A stretch of DNA of 64,000 nucleotides from JAPORY01 sp965215385 (GTDB lineage Bacteria; Pseudomonadota; Alphaproteobacteria; Rhodobacterales; Rhodobacteraceae), in NCBI GenBank assembly GCA_965215385.1, contig OZ244059.1, positions 992,001 through 1,056,000 of the forward strand, given 5' to 3'. Shown here in pieces: positions 45,545 to 55,922 of the stretch. The notes under the pieces are model-generated. The model ran no database searches and was not told the DNA's origin. It saw only the letters and a list, made by a program, of their open reading frames with translations. Position 1 is the first letter of the stretch, and every line of letters starts with the position of its first letter. Made by a program: the position numbers and the translations under genes.

Positions 45545-46240
45545 TTGGCAATAATCTCTCAGAAGCGGCGTTCGCCGCGCTACGCAAGATCAAGAGCCAT
45601 CGAGGAGAACGTCTTGGCCGTGCTACAACCATGCGCTCAACCAAACCAAAGTATTGGTTTGCTGGGCGGATCATTTGACCCTCCTCATCAAGGTCATCTG
45701 CATATCTCTGCTGAAGCGCTCAAACGTTTTCGACTGAGCCAGATTTGGTGGTTGATCACCCCGAAGAATCCCCAAAAAAATCACGAGCCCGCGCATGTGA
45801 CCCTGCGAGTTGCCCAAGCCCAGAGCCTCGTAAGCGATCCCCGAATAGTCGTTACCGATCTTGAATCTCAATTGGGGACCCAACTCACCGCTGAGACCCT
45901 ACAAAAATTAGTTCATCTTCATCGCCGAACCCGATTCGTTTGGCTTATGGGTGCCGACAACTTCGCGTCTTTTCACCAGTGGTACGACTGGCGTTGGATC
46001 CTTGCCCATGTTCGCGTCGGTGTTTTTGCTCGTCCCGGCAGTCAAATGCCCGCTCAAATGAGCGTCGCCGCGAGGGTATTTCGCACTAAGCGCGTACTAG
46101 CTCGTGGATCGCATTTGTTGGCCAGTAAAGATCCCCCCGCTTGGTGCTATTTGAATGCCCCGCTGATTTCGACCTCTTCCCGCTCCTTAAGAAAGTCTCA
46201 AACTAAACTATCATCAACGACTCCGTTGAGGAGGGTCTAG
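45545..46240 (+). CDS. nadD: Nicotinate-nucleotide adenylyltransferase
   Basis: Adenylates nicotinate mononucleotide to deamido-NAD. 231 residues. The nucleotidyltransferase motif is LLGGSFDPPHQGHLHIS, with the (T/H)xGH-like HQGH. WLMGADNFASFHQWYDW is the family's second block, and ISTSSRSLRK is the last. The chosen start TTG at 45545 gives a 35-residue N-terminal extension with no clear ribosome-binding site; a later start is possible. Divergent from ettA. Confidence 0.93.
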   Translation: MAIISQKRRSPRYARSRAIEENVLAVLQPCAQPNQSIGLLGGSFDPPHQGHLHISAEALKRFRLSQIWWLITPKNPQKNHEPAHVTLRVAQAQSLVSDPRIVVTDLESQLGTQLTAETLQKLVHLHRRTRFVWLMGADNFASFHQWYDWRWILAHVRVGVFARPGSQMPAQMSVAARVFRTKRVLARGSHLLASKDPPAWCYLNAPLISTSSRSLRKSQTKLSSTTPLRRV

Positions 46241-46396
46241 GGGAATCAGCTTGTCTTGCAAATGTTGAAAGCTTGGGGGTACGCTTGAAATGGGAACAGA
46301 TGGGATTGAATAGCTGCGTTCCATTAACTCGTAACATACGACCGTATGGAGTTTAATCAGTAGATCTAATCCCTACGACCCGTCTTTCATTTCTGC

Positions 46397-47069
46397 TCAA
46401 TATTCGTCGATGGATTTAGCGTAGCACTTCAGCTCGGCCCTTCTCCTATCGAGATTGGCGTCTTCGGGGTCCCAGACCTCATCTTCCCAAACATGCACTC
46501 GCAGTACTCCAGAACTTCTTCACTAGGATCACCGAGCTGACTAAGGGCGAGGTTGTAGTCGTCGATACCGCCGCAGTCTTCGGGCGGGGAACGGCCTGAC
46601 CCCGAGACGAGGTAGGGATAGGCACGGTCGGGCCGCGCTATCTTGGGTTTGCCGATTGAGATTTTGTGATCCTAACGATCGCCAAAATCGTAGCCGTATT
46701 TGCAGTAGGTTTTTCCGTCCAAAAATTGATGATATTCAACAAGGTGCAGTCGCCTGCCCAGTGATCAGTTCCTATTTCGACATGCGCTTCCCCGTCATCC
46801 CAACTCGTCCGATAGCTATGTCGAAGTGCCTGAAAAGACCAGCAATGGTAATTGTCCCAACCCATCGCCACTTGCATATATTCGTGGACTTGATAGAGAC
46901 TATCCGTCTCATAAACTTCTAGTCGTCTTGGAATTTTCAGGTTAGAGTCAATCAATGTGACAGTGATCCCAATTACGTGAGGCAGTTTCAGAGTCTTCCA
47001 CATCAATTTGTCCCTTCTGTTTGAACTCGTTTCAAGCTTTCGATCCTGCGAAAGCACCCCAACAAGCAA
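46397..47069 (-). pseudogene. pRiA4b ORF-3-like protein, frameshifted and interrupted
   Basis: The upstream frame gives LYQVHEYMQVAMGWDNYHCWSF, the family hallmark. The frame then shifts near 46710, and the other frame carries YCKYGYDFGD, a TAG where the family has Trp (normal GDDWDH), then HKISIGKP, RAYPYLVSGSG, SPPEDCGG and, after another shift, VWDPEDANLDRRRAELK. All blocks are in the usual order. The best native start is ATG at 47003. The function of the family is unknown; members are often near plasmids and IS1096-type elements. No active protein is expected. Confidence 0.82.
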
Positions 47070-47342
47070 TAATTTGCAGTCGATATTTTTTGGGAGAAAA
47101 CCTCCCTTTCAGTCCCGTTGGAGTCTGAAGCGGTAGCGGAAATGTACTCGATTTTCAGCCAGCACCTCGCTGATTGATAACCACAGAATCAGCCGACAGA
47201 AAGCCCCTCACAGAGCCTTTTTCTGCCCGGCATTGAAAATACTCGCAGCTTGATTTCGTTGACCAGACGGGCTTGTCGCTGTACCCTTAACCCCGTCGCA
47301 TGATAACGCTGCTCGCGAACTTTTTCGAAAATGGGATCATAG

Positions 47343-48968
47343 ATGTCTGATCTTGAGAATGCCGCCGCACTGCAATCAAAGGCATGGCCTTTTGAAGAGG
47401 CGCGCCGTCTGTTGCACCGAATACGTAATCAATCCGAAACAACGAAAACTGTTATCTTCGAAACGGGCTATGGCCCCTCTGGACTTCCCCACATTGGAAC
47501 ATTTGGAGAAGTTGCACGCACGACGATGGTGCGTCGAGCATTTGAGTTGATCTCCGACCAGCCAACCAAGCTAATCTGCTTCTCGGATGACATGGACGGG
47601 CTGCGACGAATTCCCGAAAACATCCCTAACGCCGATCAAGTTCACGATGATCTAAACTTACCATTGACAAAAGTAAGAGACCCGTTTGGAAAATTCGAGA
47701 GCTTTGGTGCCCACAACAATGCACGGCTCATGGAGTTTTTAGATAAATTTGGATTCAACTATGAATTCGCATCGTCCACCGAATACTATCATTCTGGTAA
47801 ATTTGACGACGCGCTAATCGCAACTCTCGAAAAGTTCGATGACATCATGGAGATAATGTTGCCAACGCTCGGCAAAGAGCGGCAAGCGACATATTCACCG
47901 TTCCTGCCGATCAGTCCGCTAACTGGGCAGGTCTTGCAGGTTCCGACGCTCGAACGCTGCAGCTCAAAAGGAACAATTGTGTACGAGGAGCCGAGTGGGG
48001 AGAAAATTGAGATTCCGGTTACTGGTGGGCAAACGAAACTTCAATGGAAGCCAGATTGGGCGATGCGCTGGGTAGCACTTGATGTCGATTACGAAATGGC
48101 CGGAAAGGACTTGGATGATAGTGTCAAACAGGCGGCAAGAATTTGTCGGGTTCTCGGCAAAAAACCGCCAGTAAATCTGAGCTATGAGTTGTTTAACGAC
48201 GAAAATGGCCAAAAGATCTCAAAGTCCAAAGGTAATGGCTTGTCCTTGGAGGATTGGTTGACCTACGCCGCACCAGAAACGCTACAATTTTTTATGTATC
48301 AGAAACCAAAATCAGCAAAGCGGCTCTATTTCGACGTTATCCCAATGGCGGTCGATCATTACCATCAGCAGTTGCGAGCCTTTCCCGAACAGGATTTGCG
48401 AAGTCAACTCAATAACCCGGTGTACCATGTTCATAGCGGTGAGGTACCGCCGTCCAATATGACGATACCGTTTGCGATGTTGCTGAATTTGGCGAGCGTG
48501 GTCGGTTCAGAAAATCGAGAAACGTTGTGGCACTTTATTCGACGCTACTCACCTGAAGCCAATCCCTCTGACTCGCCGCAATTGGACGAAGCTGTAGGGT
48601 TTGCGATCAATTATTATCGTGATCGGGTCAAACCCAACAAGAGGTATCGCTTGCCGTCAGAAGCCGAACGCATGGCATTGCAGGAATTACGATCCGCACT
48701 GGCCGATTATCACGGTTCCACGGAGGATGAGTCACTACAATCACTAGTGTATACAATTGGTCGAAATCGCTTTGATCCACTGCGCGATTGGTTCACGGCA
48801 CTCTACGAAGTTCTGTTAGGATCGCCTCAAGGTCCCCGTTTTGGCGGATTCATTGCACTCTTTGGTATCTCGGAAACGATGGCCTTGATTGATCAAGCCC
48901 TATCGGGAGCTTTGGTTCAAGCCGCTAAAGCACCAGAGAAACAAATGGATGATCAAGAACTTGAGTAG
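47343..48968 (+). CDS. lysS: Lysyl-tRNA synthetase, class I
   Basis: Charges tRNA-Lys. 541 residues, class I type (LysRS1), which is found in Archaea and many Alphaproteobacteria rather than the class II LysRS of E. coli. HIGH motif in YGPSGLPHIGTFGE and KMSKS motif KISKSKGNG are plain. The catalytic core ends with a helical anticodon-binding domain (DQALSGALVQAAKAP). Start ATG at 47343. A marker supporting the alphaproteobacterial assignment. Confidence 0.96.
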   Translation: MSDLENAAALQSKAWPFEEARRLLHRIRNQSETTKTVIFETGYGPSGLPHIGTFGEVARTTMVRRAFELISDQPTKLICFSDDMDGLRRIPENIPNADQVHDDLNLPLTKVRDPFGKFESFGAHNNARLMEFLDKFGFNYEFASSTEYYHSGKFDDALIATLEKFDDIMEIMLPTLGKERQATYSPFLPISPLTGQVLQVPTLERCSSKGTIVYEEPSGEKIEIPVTGGQTKLQWKPDWAMRWVALDVDYEMAGKDLDDSVKQAARICRVLGKKPPVNLSYELFNDENGQKISKSKGNGLSLEDWLTYAAPETLQFFMYQKPKSAKRLYFDVIPMAVDHYHQQLRAFPEQDLRSQLNNPVYHVHSGEVPPSNMTIPFAMLLNLASVVGSENRETLWHFIRRYSPEANPSDSPQLDEAVGFAINYYRDRVKPNKRYRLPSEAERMALQELRSALADYHGSTEDESLQSLVYTIGRNRFDPLRDWFTALYEVLLGSPQGPRFGGFIALFGISETMALIDQALSGALVQAAKAPEKQMDDQELE

Positions 48969-49190
48969 AGAAAGGTCTTCTTGCCACGCAGTATCATTCG
49001 CGCTCGTATGCACGGGCTAGTCAGGTTCGTCCTGGCCAGAGCATTGCTGCATTGACTCTGCCGACAGCGAACTACCTTGTAAATGACCCGTTCGCCACAA
49101 TCCAACTATCTCTAAGCATTGCGAGCGGCAAGTCATACCAGCACTGAATGATATTTGCGATTGTTCGTCAAAACCCAGAACCGTTAAACT

Positions 49191-49640
49191 ATGAATGTGA
49201 TATCTTATGGGTCTCGTAAAATGGTGAACTTTGTATACCAGATCAAGGTAATAGTATTGGTCGTACTGATCTCGGTAACGGCAACTGCTGCCTTAGAAAA
49301 CTCCAGCGCGTTTCGCGAACTGATCAATAAACAGATTGCTGCGTTTAAGGCCGATGATTTCCGCCTCGCCTTCAGCTTCGCCAGTTCAGTTATTCAAGAC
49401 CGATTTGGCACCCCAAAGCAATTTGGTCAAATGGTGATGCGAGGATATCCAATGGTTTACCGGCCTGCCAAAGTCACATTTCTTGACGTCATTCAGACCT
49501 CCACTCAACTCTTTCAACGGGTCATGATTACTGATGAGGCTGGCAAGATATTCTTGCTTGACTATGAGATGGTGCGAATTTCAGATGAATGGCGAATTAA
49601 TGGCGTCATGATGGTTCGCCTACCAGAGGCAAGTGCCTAA
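49191..49640 (+). CDS. Secreted DUF4864-domain protein
   Basis: 149 residues. A hydrophobic segment (VIVLVVLISVTATAA) looks like a signal peptide, followed by the DUF4864 pattern of FRELINKQIAAFKADDF, AFSFAS, FGQMVMRGYPMVYRP and a C-terminal EWRINGVMMV. The domain resembles the SnoaL/NTF2 fold and has no known function. A start at 49221 (MVNFVYQ) is an alternative. Convergent with the HugZ-like gene 37 bp downstream. Confidence 0.8.
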   Translation: MNVISYGSRKMVNFVYQIKVIVLVVLISVTATAALENSSAFRELINKQIAAFKADDFRLAFSFASSVIQDRFGTPKQFGQMVMRGYPMVYRPAKVTFLDVIQTSTQLFQRVMITDEAGKIFLLDYEMVRISDEWRINGVMMVRLPEASA

Positions 49641-49677
49641 GTTCGACATCCAGACTATTACGAGATTCGAAACGATG

Positions 49678-50184
49678 CTATTGGGTCGGCACTTCGGAGA
49701 AATTGTCGGCTTTCAAGTCTTTGTCGGTTAGCGCGTAAGCCTTACCAAAACCAGCAACCAAGTACGCTCTTGTTACGTGAAATTCGACAAATAGGAAATC
49801 AGCGAAATCTGCATAGAGGCGTGATTTTGGATAATGCGTAATCCAGTCGTCTCTCAACTGCGGATATTTCTTGTTGTCGCGTGGAACAAATTTGGCCTTA
49901 GCCTGCAGTGTGAGCCGCGGATAGCTAAGCGGGTCTCCGTTAGGTTCTGTCTCACCGACCAGTAATGAGGTTTGTGTATTTTTCTCGAGATATTTCGTGT
50001 GATTGGAAAGCTCTGAAACCAAACTATAGGGCACCCGACCCGGTTTTGCGTAGAATGCTATACGGCTTACGAACGGTGCCTTATGTTCGTCAAGTACTGA
50101 CAAGGCTGCGCATCGAGCCTTGTGCAGGAGTTCTCTCGACAGCAGCCGAGCCTCTTGATCTGTTGACCTAACCACCGACAACAT
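49678..50184 (-). CDS. HugZ-like pyridoxamine 5'-phosphate oxidase-fold protein
   Basis: 168 residues with the split-barrel flavin-binding fold of the PNPOx-like/HugZ family: LLHKARCAALSVL, APFVSRIAFYA, SLVSELSNHTKYLEKN and YPRLTLQAKAKFV. The C-terminal half has FADFLFVEFHVTRAYLVAGFGKA, the family's haem/flavin block. Some members degrade haem; others bind FMN or F420. The C-terminal HugZ haem-binding domain is missing, so haem oxygenase activity is not claimed. Confidence 0.82.
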   Translation of the reverse strand: MLSVVRSTDQEARLLSRELLHKARCAALSVLDEHKAPFVSRIAFYAKPGRVPYSLVSELSNHTKYLEKNTQTSLLVGETEPNGDPLSYPRLTLQAKAKFVPRDNKKYPQLRDDWITHYPKSRLYADFADFLFVEFHVTRAYLVAGFGKAYALTDKDLKADNFSEVPTQ

Positions 50185-50381
50185 TTTCCAATTTCCCTAT
50201 CTCAGTCCGAACGTGACAACGCTGGGACACCAAAAAGCCGCTGTTGGTTTGTTACCAATCCACTGTTGTCGAAATCTCTCACGACGCATTCAGCCGACGC
50301 GATCCCCCTTAATCCCCTTGGTGGCAAACGGTTCGGCTCGCAAAAGTTCGATAAAGACAACGCAATGCCACCAATCTTAAC

Positions 50382-50625
50382 TTCAGACATCTTGACCTCA
50401 GGACCTTTTTTCTTACCTCAAAGTGATGCCATTTCACCTGCATCGTACAGTTGGGGGTGAGACTGATAGGCAGTTGATCGGATATTTGCCGACGAATCAG
50501 CATCAAACAAAATTTTAGGGGATAAAGGATGCGCCTGTTTGATCAAAATAGCGTAAGTCCCTATTCTTCTTAGTTTTTTTGCGATTAAGAGAGTTTATTG
50601 CAGCTCACGATATCAAGATGTCTGA
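50382..50625 (+). mobile_element. MITE-like element, copy 2 (244 bp)
   Basis: Second copy of the 21815-22059 element, same orientation. Both ends read TTCAGACATCTTGA inward with no mismatch, so this copy has a perfect 14-bp terminal inverted repeat. No coding frame. The surrounding sequence differs from copy 1, so only the element moved. It lies 150 bp downstream of the broken ATPase gene. Flanking bases are TAAC on the left and CTTC on the right; no target duplication is evident. Confidence 0.78.
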
Positions 50626-50775
50626 ACTTCTGCACACTGTCCTCCAACATGCGGCGGCCTTTGTTTGTAGTTCATTGCATTCTTGAACGCGTCCAGGGAA
50701 TCGCTGCAAGCTTGTGACTTTGAAAGGCGCAATTCAAAACTGGGGGCTCGCTTGCGAGCCAATTGGGCGATAGTG

Positions 50776-52160
50776 CTAGAACGAATGCTCATCCATTCGC
50801 TCCAATGGTTGGTTTTGACTCTTGTTCGCAACCGACGAGTTTAGTTTCTCTGCGATAAACTGTTCCTCTTCTTGAGTAAAATTTGCCTGCTCTATCAGAA
50901 AGGATTGAAAACTCGGAATCGGGCAACGGTAGGTAGGGGTTGACTCATCCTTCGCGAGCACATCTTGATGAACAAGATGTTCAATATATCGAATAACGGC
51001 ATCATCACCCGTACCAAAACCGTTGGGCACACGCCATCCGCAGTCGTGCCGACCAAATTGCTCCCGAAAAAGTCAACGATATCGCCGATATCCGATAAAG
51101 CAAGCGAAACTTCGTTCTGATTATAGGATTCGACTGATTGAAGTAACGCCGCGACAAGTTTTTTTACCGACGCAGATCCTTCGAATTTCTATTCTGGTAA
51201 TACCCGCTGCGGTATTGATCGCGACGCCGCTCGGCTTGGGACCAATTCGATATTTTATCCAACTCCCCCTTCACATCGGGCTGAAGGAGCGATTCGGCCA
51301 AAGCCTTCTGCGCCCAATAGATATGACGTGGCCAGCAATCGGTCGCGACAAAAAAGACATGGAGTTGTTCATACTGTTTGCCAATCTCTATGCCGAAACA
51401 CTCGCAAAACCCGTTGACAACTTGCTGGAGTTCTATTGGCCTGAGAGCACCTATCGTGTGGGGAAAAACACCGTTCGTGATCCCCCTTGCATTTACGCGA
51501 CTGTCTGTGTCGCCTAAGCCCGCGAAAACAAAAGTTAGGAGCAACTGTATCTGATTGGCATCGTGAATGTACTGCAGGAACTGGGCCTGGGGCGTCGTGT
51601 GGTCCCCCGAAAACCGTTGTACTTCATCAGTAGCTAGGATGACCGCATGAACCCATTTTTCAGGAGGAAGCATATCCCCGAGGGTAAAAAGATTCGGCTC
51701 TGCTTCTTTCATGATGCCGGCAAAATTTGCGTTGAACGACGAAAAGCTGCCACTACTAACTGTCTGTGCCAAGCTAACTCCTGTAGCTTTCACCAGTTTG
51801 AGCCAGTCAGCTTGGGGCTTACAAGCCACGACTGCAATCGCTTTCAGCACCTCGGCACGCCGTGTTTGAATATCGGCGGGGTCACAATGACGGGGCGTGA
51901 TATACCGTCACTTGGCGTCCCCCTGTTTTGTAACTCCGTCAGAACTGAGGTTTTCCCGGCGCCAAGGCACCCTGATGATTATCGTGTTTTTTGGCGGAGC
52001 GTTTCTCCGCTTGAGCGCGCGTCGCGAGTACCTCGGCAATGATATCTTCACGATCGACAAACACTGGGGGAAATACACCGCTTTTATCGTCAATAACGTT
52101 TTCCAAGGCTCGGCACTTAAACTCTGTCGTGCGGAACCCTCCGATTGGGTTGCATCGTTT
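50776..52160 (-). pseudogene. Decayed paralogue of the orphan AAA ATPase (6162-7445)
   Basis: Leftward frames reproduce the intact ATPase in order. FPPVFVDRED comes first. The Walker A is split: APGK lies in one frame and GKTSVLTELQNRG in the next. Then come LATDEVQRF (Walker B), FVFAGLGDT, LQQVVNGFCECFGIEIG and WPRHIYWAQKALA. A third segment (50776-51030) has CPIPSFQSFLIEQANFTQEEE. At least three frameshifts break the chain, so no intact enzyme is expected. Clear paralogy, not a recent duplicate: many substitutions separate the two. Confidence 0.85.
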
Positions 52161-52518
52161 GCCTAATGCCTGATGTGTATCCCAAGCCTCTGATATTGCT
52201 ATAGATTAAGCCGTGATTTGTCTATGAAAACCAACTTTGTTCTCAGGCAAGGGTAAGGCCTATTGGGACTGCAACTTACTTTTTTGCCGCCCCTCTCGGC
52301 CAACCTTGGACACCCGGCGTCCGCGTCGTTCCGATTTGTTAGTTGATCGGCCTTTGCGGATAGTGACTGCCGACGCGATATACGAACAAGAAATGACAGG
52401 GATATACTTTGATGCCCAGAGTGCGTTGAGGCACAGAAAATTAGTCGGACTCGGTCAGTCGTTAGATCCGTTTAGCAATGATTTTTGGGAAGTGCAGTAC
52501 TTTCCATACGCTAGCAAT
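52161..52518. other. Stretch with no assigned gene
   Basis: A rightward frame from TTG 52237 runs into uvrB's 3' end on the other strand but matches no family I know. No RNA or repeat seen. Confidence 0.4.
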
Positions 52519-54771
52519 TTAGCGGCGTCGTCGATTTCCTGAACGCGTGCGCTTTTTGCTTTTTTTCATTCCCGCTCGCCCCGACGACGATCGAGGCGAA
52601 TTTGTTGCAGCAGCGGTAATTGCCTCTATCTCAGATTGACGCGCCATAGGGTTATCAGCGATGGCCAACTCCGCAGTCTCTAACCGCTTGATCTCATCGC
52701 GTAATCGCGCAGCCTCCTCAAACTCCAGATTTTCGGCGGCAGAGCGCATATCTGCTTTCAATCCGCTCAGCACTGCTTGAAGATTGGAACCTTGTAGACC
52801 GGTATCAATAACCGCAGTCACGCGTTCGGTATCGACACTGCCTTGATAGAGACCTGCCAAGACATCGTCGACATTCTTTTTAATGGTTTCCGGCGTGATA
52901 CCATGCCTTTCATTGTGCTTCATTTGCTTGGTTCGACGTCGCTTGGTCTCGGCAAGGGCACGCTGCATTGAGCCAGTGATGCGGTCGGCATACATCACCA
53001 CTAGTCCATCGACGTTGCGAGCAGCCCTCCCGATAGTTTGAATAAGAGAGGTTTCTGACCGCAAGAACCCTTCCTTGTCAGCATCAAGAATAGCGACCAA
53101 ACCGCACTCGGGAATGTCCAAACCCTCGCGCAACAAATTTATGCCAACCAAGACATCAAAGGCACCGAGTCTGAGGTCACGCAGAATTTCAATCCGCTCA
53201 ATCGTGTCAATATCGGAGTGAATGTATCGTACTCGTACCCCTTGCTCGTGAAGATATTCGGTAAGATCCTCTGCCATGCGTTTTGTGAGAGTGGTCACGA
53301 GTGTGCGGTAACCGGCGAGAGTGACTCGACGCACTTCAGCGAGTAAGTCGTCCACCTGCGTCTCGACCGGACGAACATTAACTTGCGGATCTAACAGGCC
53401 CGTAGGGCGAATAACTTGCTCGGCAAAATAGCCCGTGGTTTTTTCCAACTCCCATGGACCAGGGGTTGCAGATACGAAAATCGACTGCGGTCGCATAGCG
53501 TCCCACTCCTCGAACTTAAGCGGTCGATTATCGACACAGGACGGTAGGCGAAATCCGTGGGTTGCCAGCGTGGATTTACGGCTATAGTCCCCCTTGTACA
53601 TGCCTCTGATCTGTGGAACCGAAACGTGGGACTCATCGGCAAACACAATCGCGTGATCTGGAATAAACTCAAAAAGCGTCGGTGGCGGCTCACCGGGTGC
53701 TCGCCCCGTTAGATACCGCGAGTAGTTTTCGATGCCAGCGCAGTAATTCGTGGTCTCTAGCATCTCCAGATCAAAGTTTGTCCGTTGCTCAAGCCGCTGC
53801 GCTTCGAGTAATTTTCCGTCCTTCTCAAACTCAGATAAACGCTTTCGCAAGTCTGACTTGATGTTGGTAATCGCCTGTTTAATGGTGGGTCGGGGCGTTA
53901 CATAATGACTATTCGCGTAAATACGAACTTGGTTATAGGATCCAAACTGTTCCCCCGTTAGGGTGTCAAATTCTGTAATCTTTTCTAATTCATCCCCAAA
54001 AAAGGAAAGTCGCCAAGCGCGATCTTCCAAATGCGCGGGCCAGATCTCCAAGCTATCTCCACGAACGCGAAAATTGCCACGTTGAAACGCTTGATCATTG
54101 CGGTGGTACTGTTGAGCGACAAGATCAGCTAGCACTTTTCGTTGCTCGTAGGTCGATCCCACAACCAATTGTTGCGTCATTGCATTGTAGGCCTCTAGTG
54201 AGCCGAGACCATAGATGCAAGATACGGATGCAACGATGATGACATCGTCACGCTCAAGTAACGCTCGAGTCGCAGAATGCCGCATGCGATCAATTTGCTC
54301 GTTGATCTGACTTTCTTTTTCAATATAGGTATCAGATCTCGGCACATATGCTTCCGGCTGATAGTAGTCATAATAGCTGACAAAATATTCGACCGCGTTG
54401 TCAGGGAAAAACCCTTTGAATTCCCCATAAAGTTGAGCAGCCAAGGTTTTGTTCGGAGCCATGATAACGGCAGGCCGCTGGGTAGCATTAATAATGCTGG
54501 CCATTGTGAAGGTCTTGCCGGTTCCCGTCGCACCTAATAAAACCTGATCTTGTTCTCCCGATACTATGCCTTCGGCCAGTTCCGCGATGGCACTAGGTTG
54601 GTCGCCAGAGGGCTCAAACTCAGTCTGCATCACAAAGGGTTTTCCACCCTCAAGTTTCTGGTGCGCATGGACCTCGCTGCGGGGCGAACTTACAGTCAGC
54701 ATTGGCGTTTTTAGTCTTCTCTCTGGTTCGTTAGGTACGGTACAAAAAAGCAACCGGTAGTGAACCAACAT
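52519..54771 (-). CDS. uvrB: UvrABC system protein B
   Basis: Helicase-like subunit of nucleotide excision repair that verifies damage and loads UvrC. 750 residues from 54771; an internal ATG at 54702 gives a more usual length and is an equally good start. Walker A LGATGTGKT, the beta-hairpin FVSYYDYYQPEAYVPRSDTYIEKE, the helicase box VIFADESHVSVPQ, LLREGLDIPE and the Arg-finger QTIGRAARN are all present. The UvrC-interacting UVR motif is at the C-terminus (LKADMRSAAENLEFEEAARLRD), followed by a basic tail. Confidence 0.97.
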   Translation of the reverse strand: MLVHYRLLFCTVPNEPERRLKTPMLTVSSPRSEVHAHQKLEGGKPFVMQTEFEPSGDQPSAIAELAEGIVSGEQDQVLLGATGTGKTFTMASIINATQRPAVIMAPNKTLAAQLYGEFKGFFPDNAVEYFVSYYDYYQPEAYVPRSDTYIEKESQINEQIDRMRHSATRALLERDDVIIVASVSCIYGLGSLEAYNAMTQQLVVGSTYEQRKVLADLVAQQYHRNDQAFQRGNFRVRGDSLEIWPAHLEDRAWRLSFFGDELEKITEFDTLTGEQFGSYNQVRIYANSHYVTPRPTIKQAITNIKSDLRKRLSEFEKDGKLLEAQRLEQRTNFDLEMLETTNYCAGIENYSRYLTGRAPGEPPPTLFEFIPDHAIVFADESHVSVPQIRGMYKGDYSRKSTLATHGFRLPSCVDNRPLKFEEWDAMRPQSIFVSATPGPWELEKTTGYFAEQVIRPTGLLDPQVNVRPVETQVDDLLAEVRRVTLAGYRTLVTTLTKRMAEDLTEYLHEQGVRVRYIHSDIDTIERIEILRDLRLGAFDVLVGINLLREGLDIPECGLVAILDADKEGFLRSETSLIQTIGRAARNVDGLVVMYADRITGSMQRALAETKRRRTKQMKHNERHGITPETIKKNVDDVLAGLYQGSVDTERVTAVIDTGLQGSNLQAVLSGLKADMRSAAENLEFEEAARLRDEIKRLETAELAIADNPMARQSEIEAITAAATNSPRSSSGRAGMKKSKKRTRSGNRRRR

Positions 54772-55309
54772 TCATAATCGTTGTTAATGCTGATCGATCT
54801 AGGTCGGTTTTCCTTCCACACTCCCTGATCAATTTACGCACTTCGCGAACAGGAATAGATTGAGCCAGAATTTGCGCAGATCAAAAACTATCTGGAACCT
54901 GCGACTGACAGCAATCATGGTACAATACAACATTTACGTCATTTTTTTGTCGTGCGTCTGCTGCAAACGAGGACGCTCTTAACACTCCGAAGACTTGGTT
55001 TGAATATACAAAAATCGAAGTTCTTAGGTATTTCTAATCAATGCCGCACCGCAATAACTTTATCTATCACTCTCGCGCTGCCCAACCCCCTATAGTATTC
55101 CATCTCAAGTTTACGGTTGCGTATCAAAGACCTTTGCAACATACTCACAATGCATTGCGTCGCTCTCAGGAATAAGCGGCAAATCGAGCCCGACTGAGGA
55201 CATTGCCAGCCGTAGCGCGTACAGTCGTTCATAAGTCGGGTGTAGAGTTGTGAATTGGCGAGTTTATCTACACCAATTCACAGAGACAAGTATTACGGGG
55301 AATTCACGC
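54772..55309. other. Gene-free stretch between uvrB and the complex I accessory gene
   Basis: About 540 bp, promoter region for both flanking genes. No gene, RNA or repeat identified. Confidence 0.5.
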
Positions 55310-55621
55310 ATGCGAGCGCGAATATTTAAGCCATCTAAGACAGCGATGCAATCCGGCGTCGGTCGATCAAAAAGCTGGGTTTTGGAGTTCGAACAAAATT
55401 CTTCCAAGGGGCTAGACCCACTGATGGGTTGGACCTCTTCGGCCGACACGCAAAATCAGGTTCGCCTGCATTTTCCAAACAAGCAGGCGGCACTTGACTA
55501 CGCAAAAGACAATGGAATCGACGCGCAGGTCTGCGAGCCGAAGTCGCGCCAACTGAACATTAGACCGCGTGGATACGGGGAGAATTTCGCGACCGAGCGA
55601 CGCAACCCGTGGACGCACTGA
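55310..55621 (+). CDS. Complex I accessory subunit, NDUFS4-like
   Basis: ETC complex I subunit conserved-region protein (PF04800 type), an accessory subunit of respiratory NADH dehydrogenase, found in Alphaproteobacteria and mitochondria. The chosen ATG at 55310 gives 103 residues. The pattern RARIFKPSKTAMQSG, SKSWVLEFE, DPLMGWTSSADTQNQVRLHF and RGYGENFATERRNPWTH is the whole domain. An upstream ATG at 55250 would add 20 residues unlike the family. The tRNA-Arg gene lies 225 bp downstream. Confidence 0.9.
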   Translation: MRARIFKPSKTAMQSGVGRSKSWVLEFEQNSSKGLDPLMGWTSSADTQNQVRLHFPNKQAALDYAKDNGIDAQVCEPKSRQLNIRPRGYGENFATERRNPWTH

Positions 55622-55845
55622 AAACGCGACGGTTGTGTTTGTTATTGATGCTCATCACCGTGATCTTCAAGGAACGAATTGTTTCGCCATTGCGACCCGC
55701 GCGAGTTTGTTTGACTTCTCCTGAAACTTTGTGCGCGAACAATAACGCCAGTTAAACTGTGCAATATAAATCACTACCCAGCGAGACCAACTCCAAGTAA
55801 CACTGAGCTTGTCGCTAACGCGGTGTAAAAGTAAGACTTTTTTCA

Positions 55846-55922
55846 GCTCCCTTAGCTCAACTGGATAGAGCGGTCGACTTCTAATCGACAGGTTGAGGGT
55901 TCGAGTCCTTCAGGGAGCACCA
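55846..55922 (+). tRNA. tRNA-Arg(UCU)
   Basis: A cloverleaf reads cleanly: acceptor GCTCCCT pairing with AGGGAGC, D arm AGCTCAACTGGATAGAGC, anticodon loop CTTCTAA with anticodon TCT (reads AGA), T arm with GGTTCGAGTCC, discriminator A and an encoded CCA. 77 nt. Confidence 0.96.
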
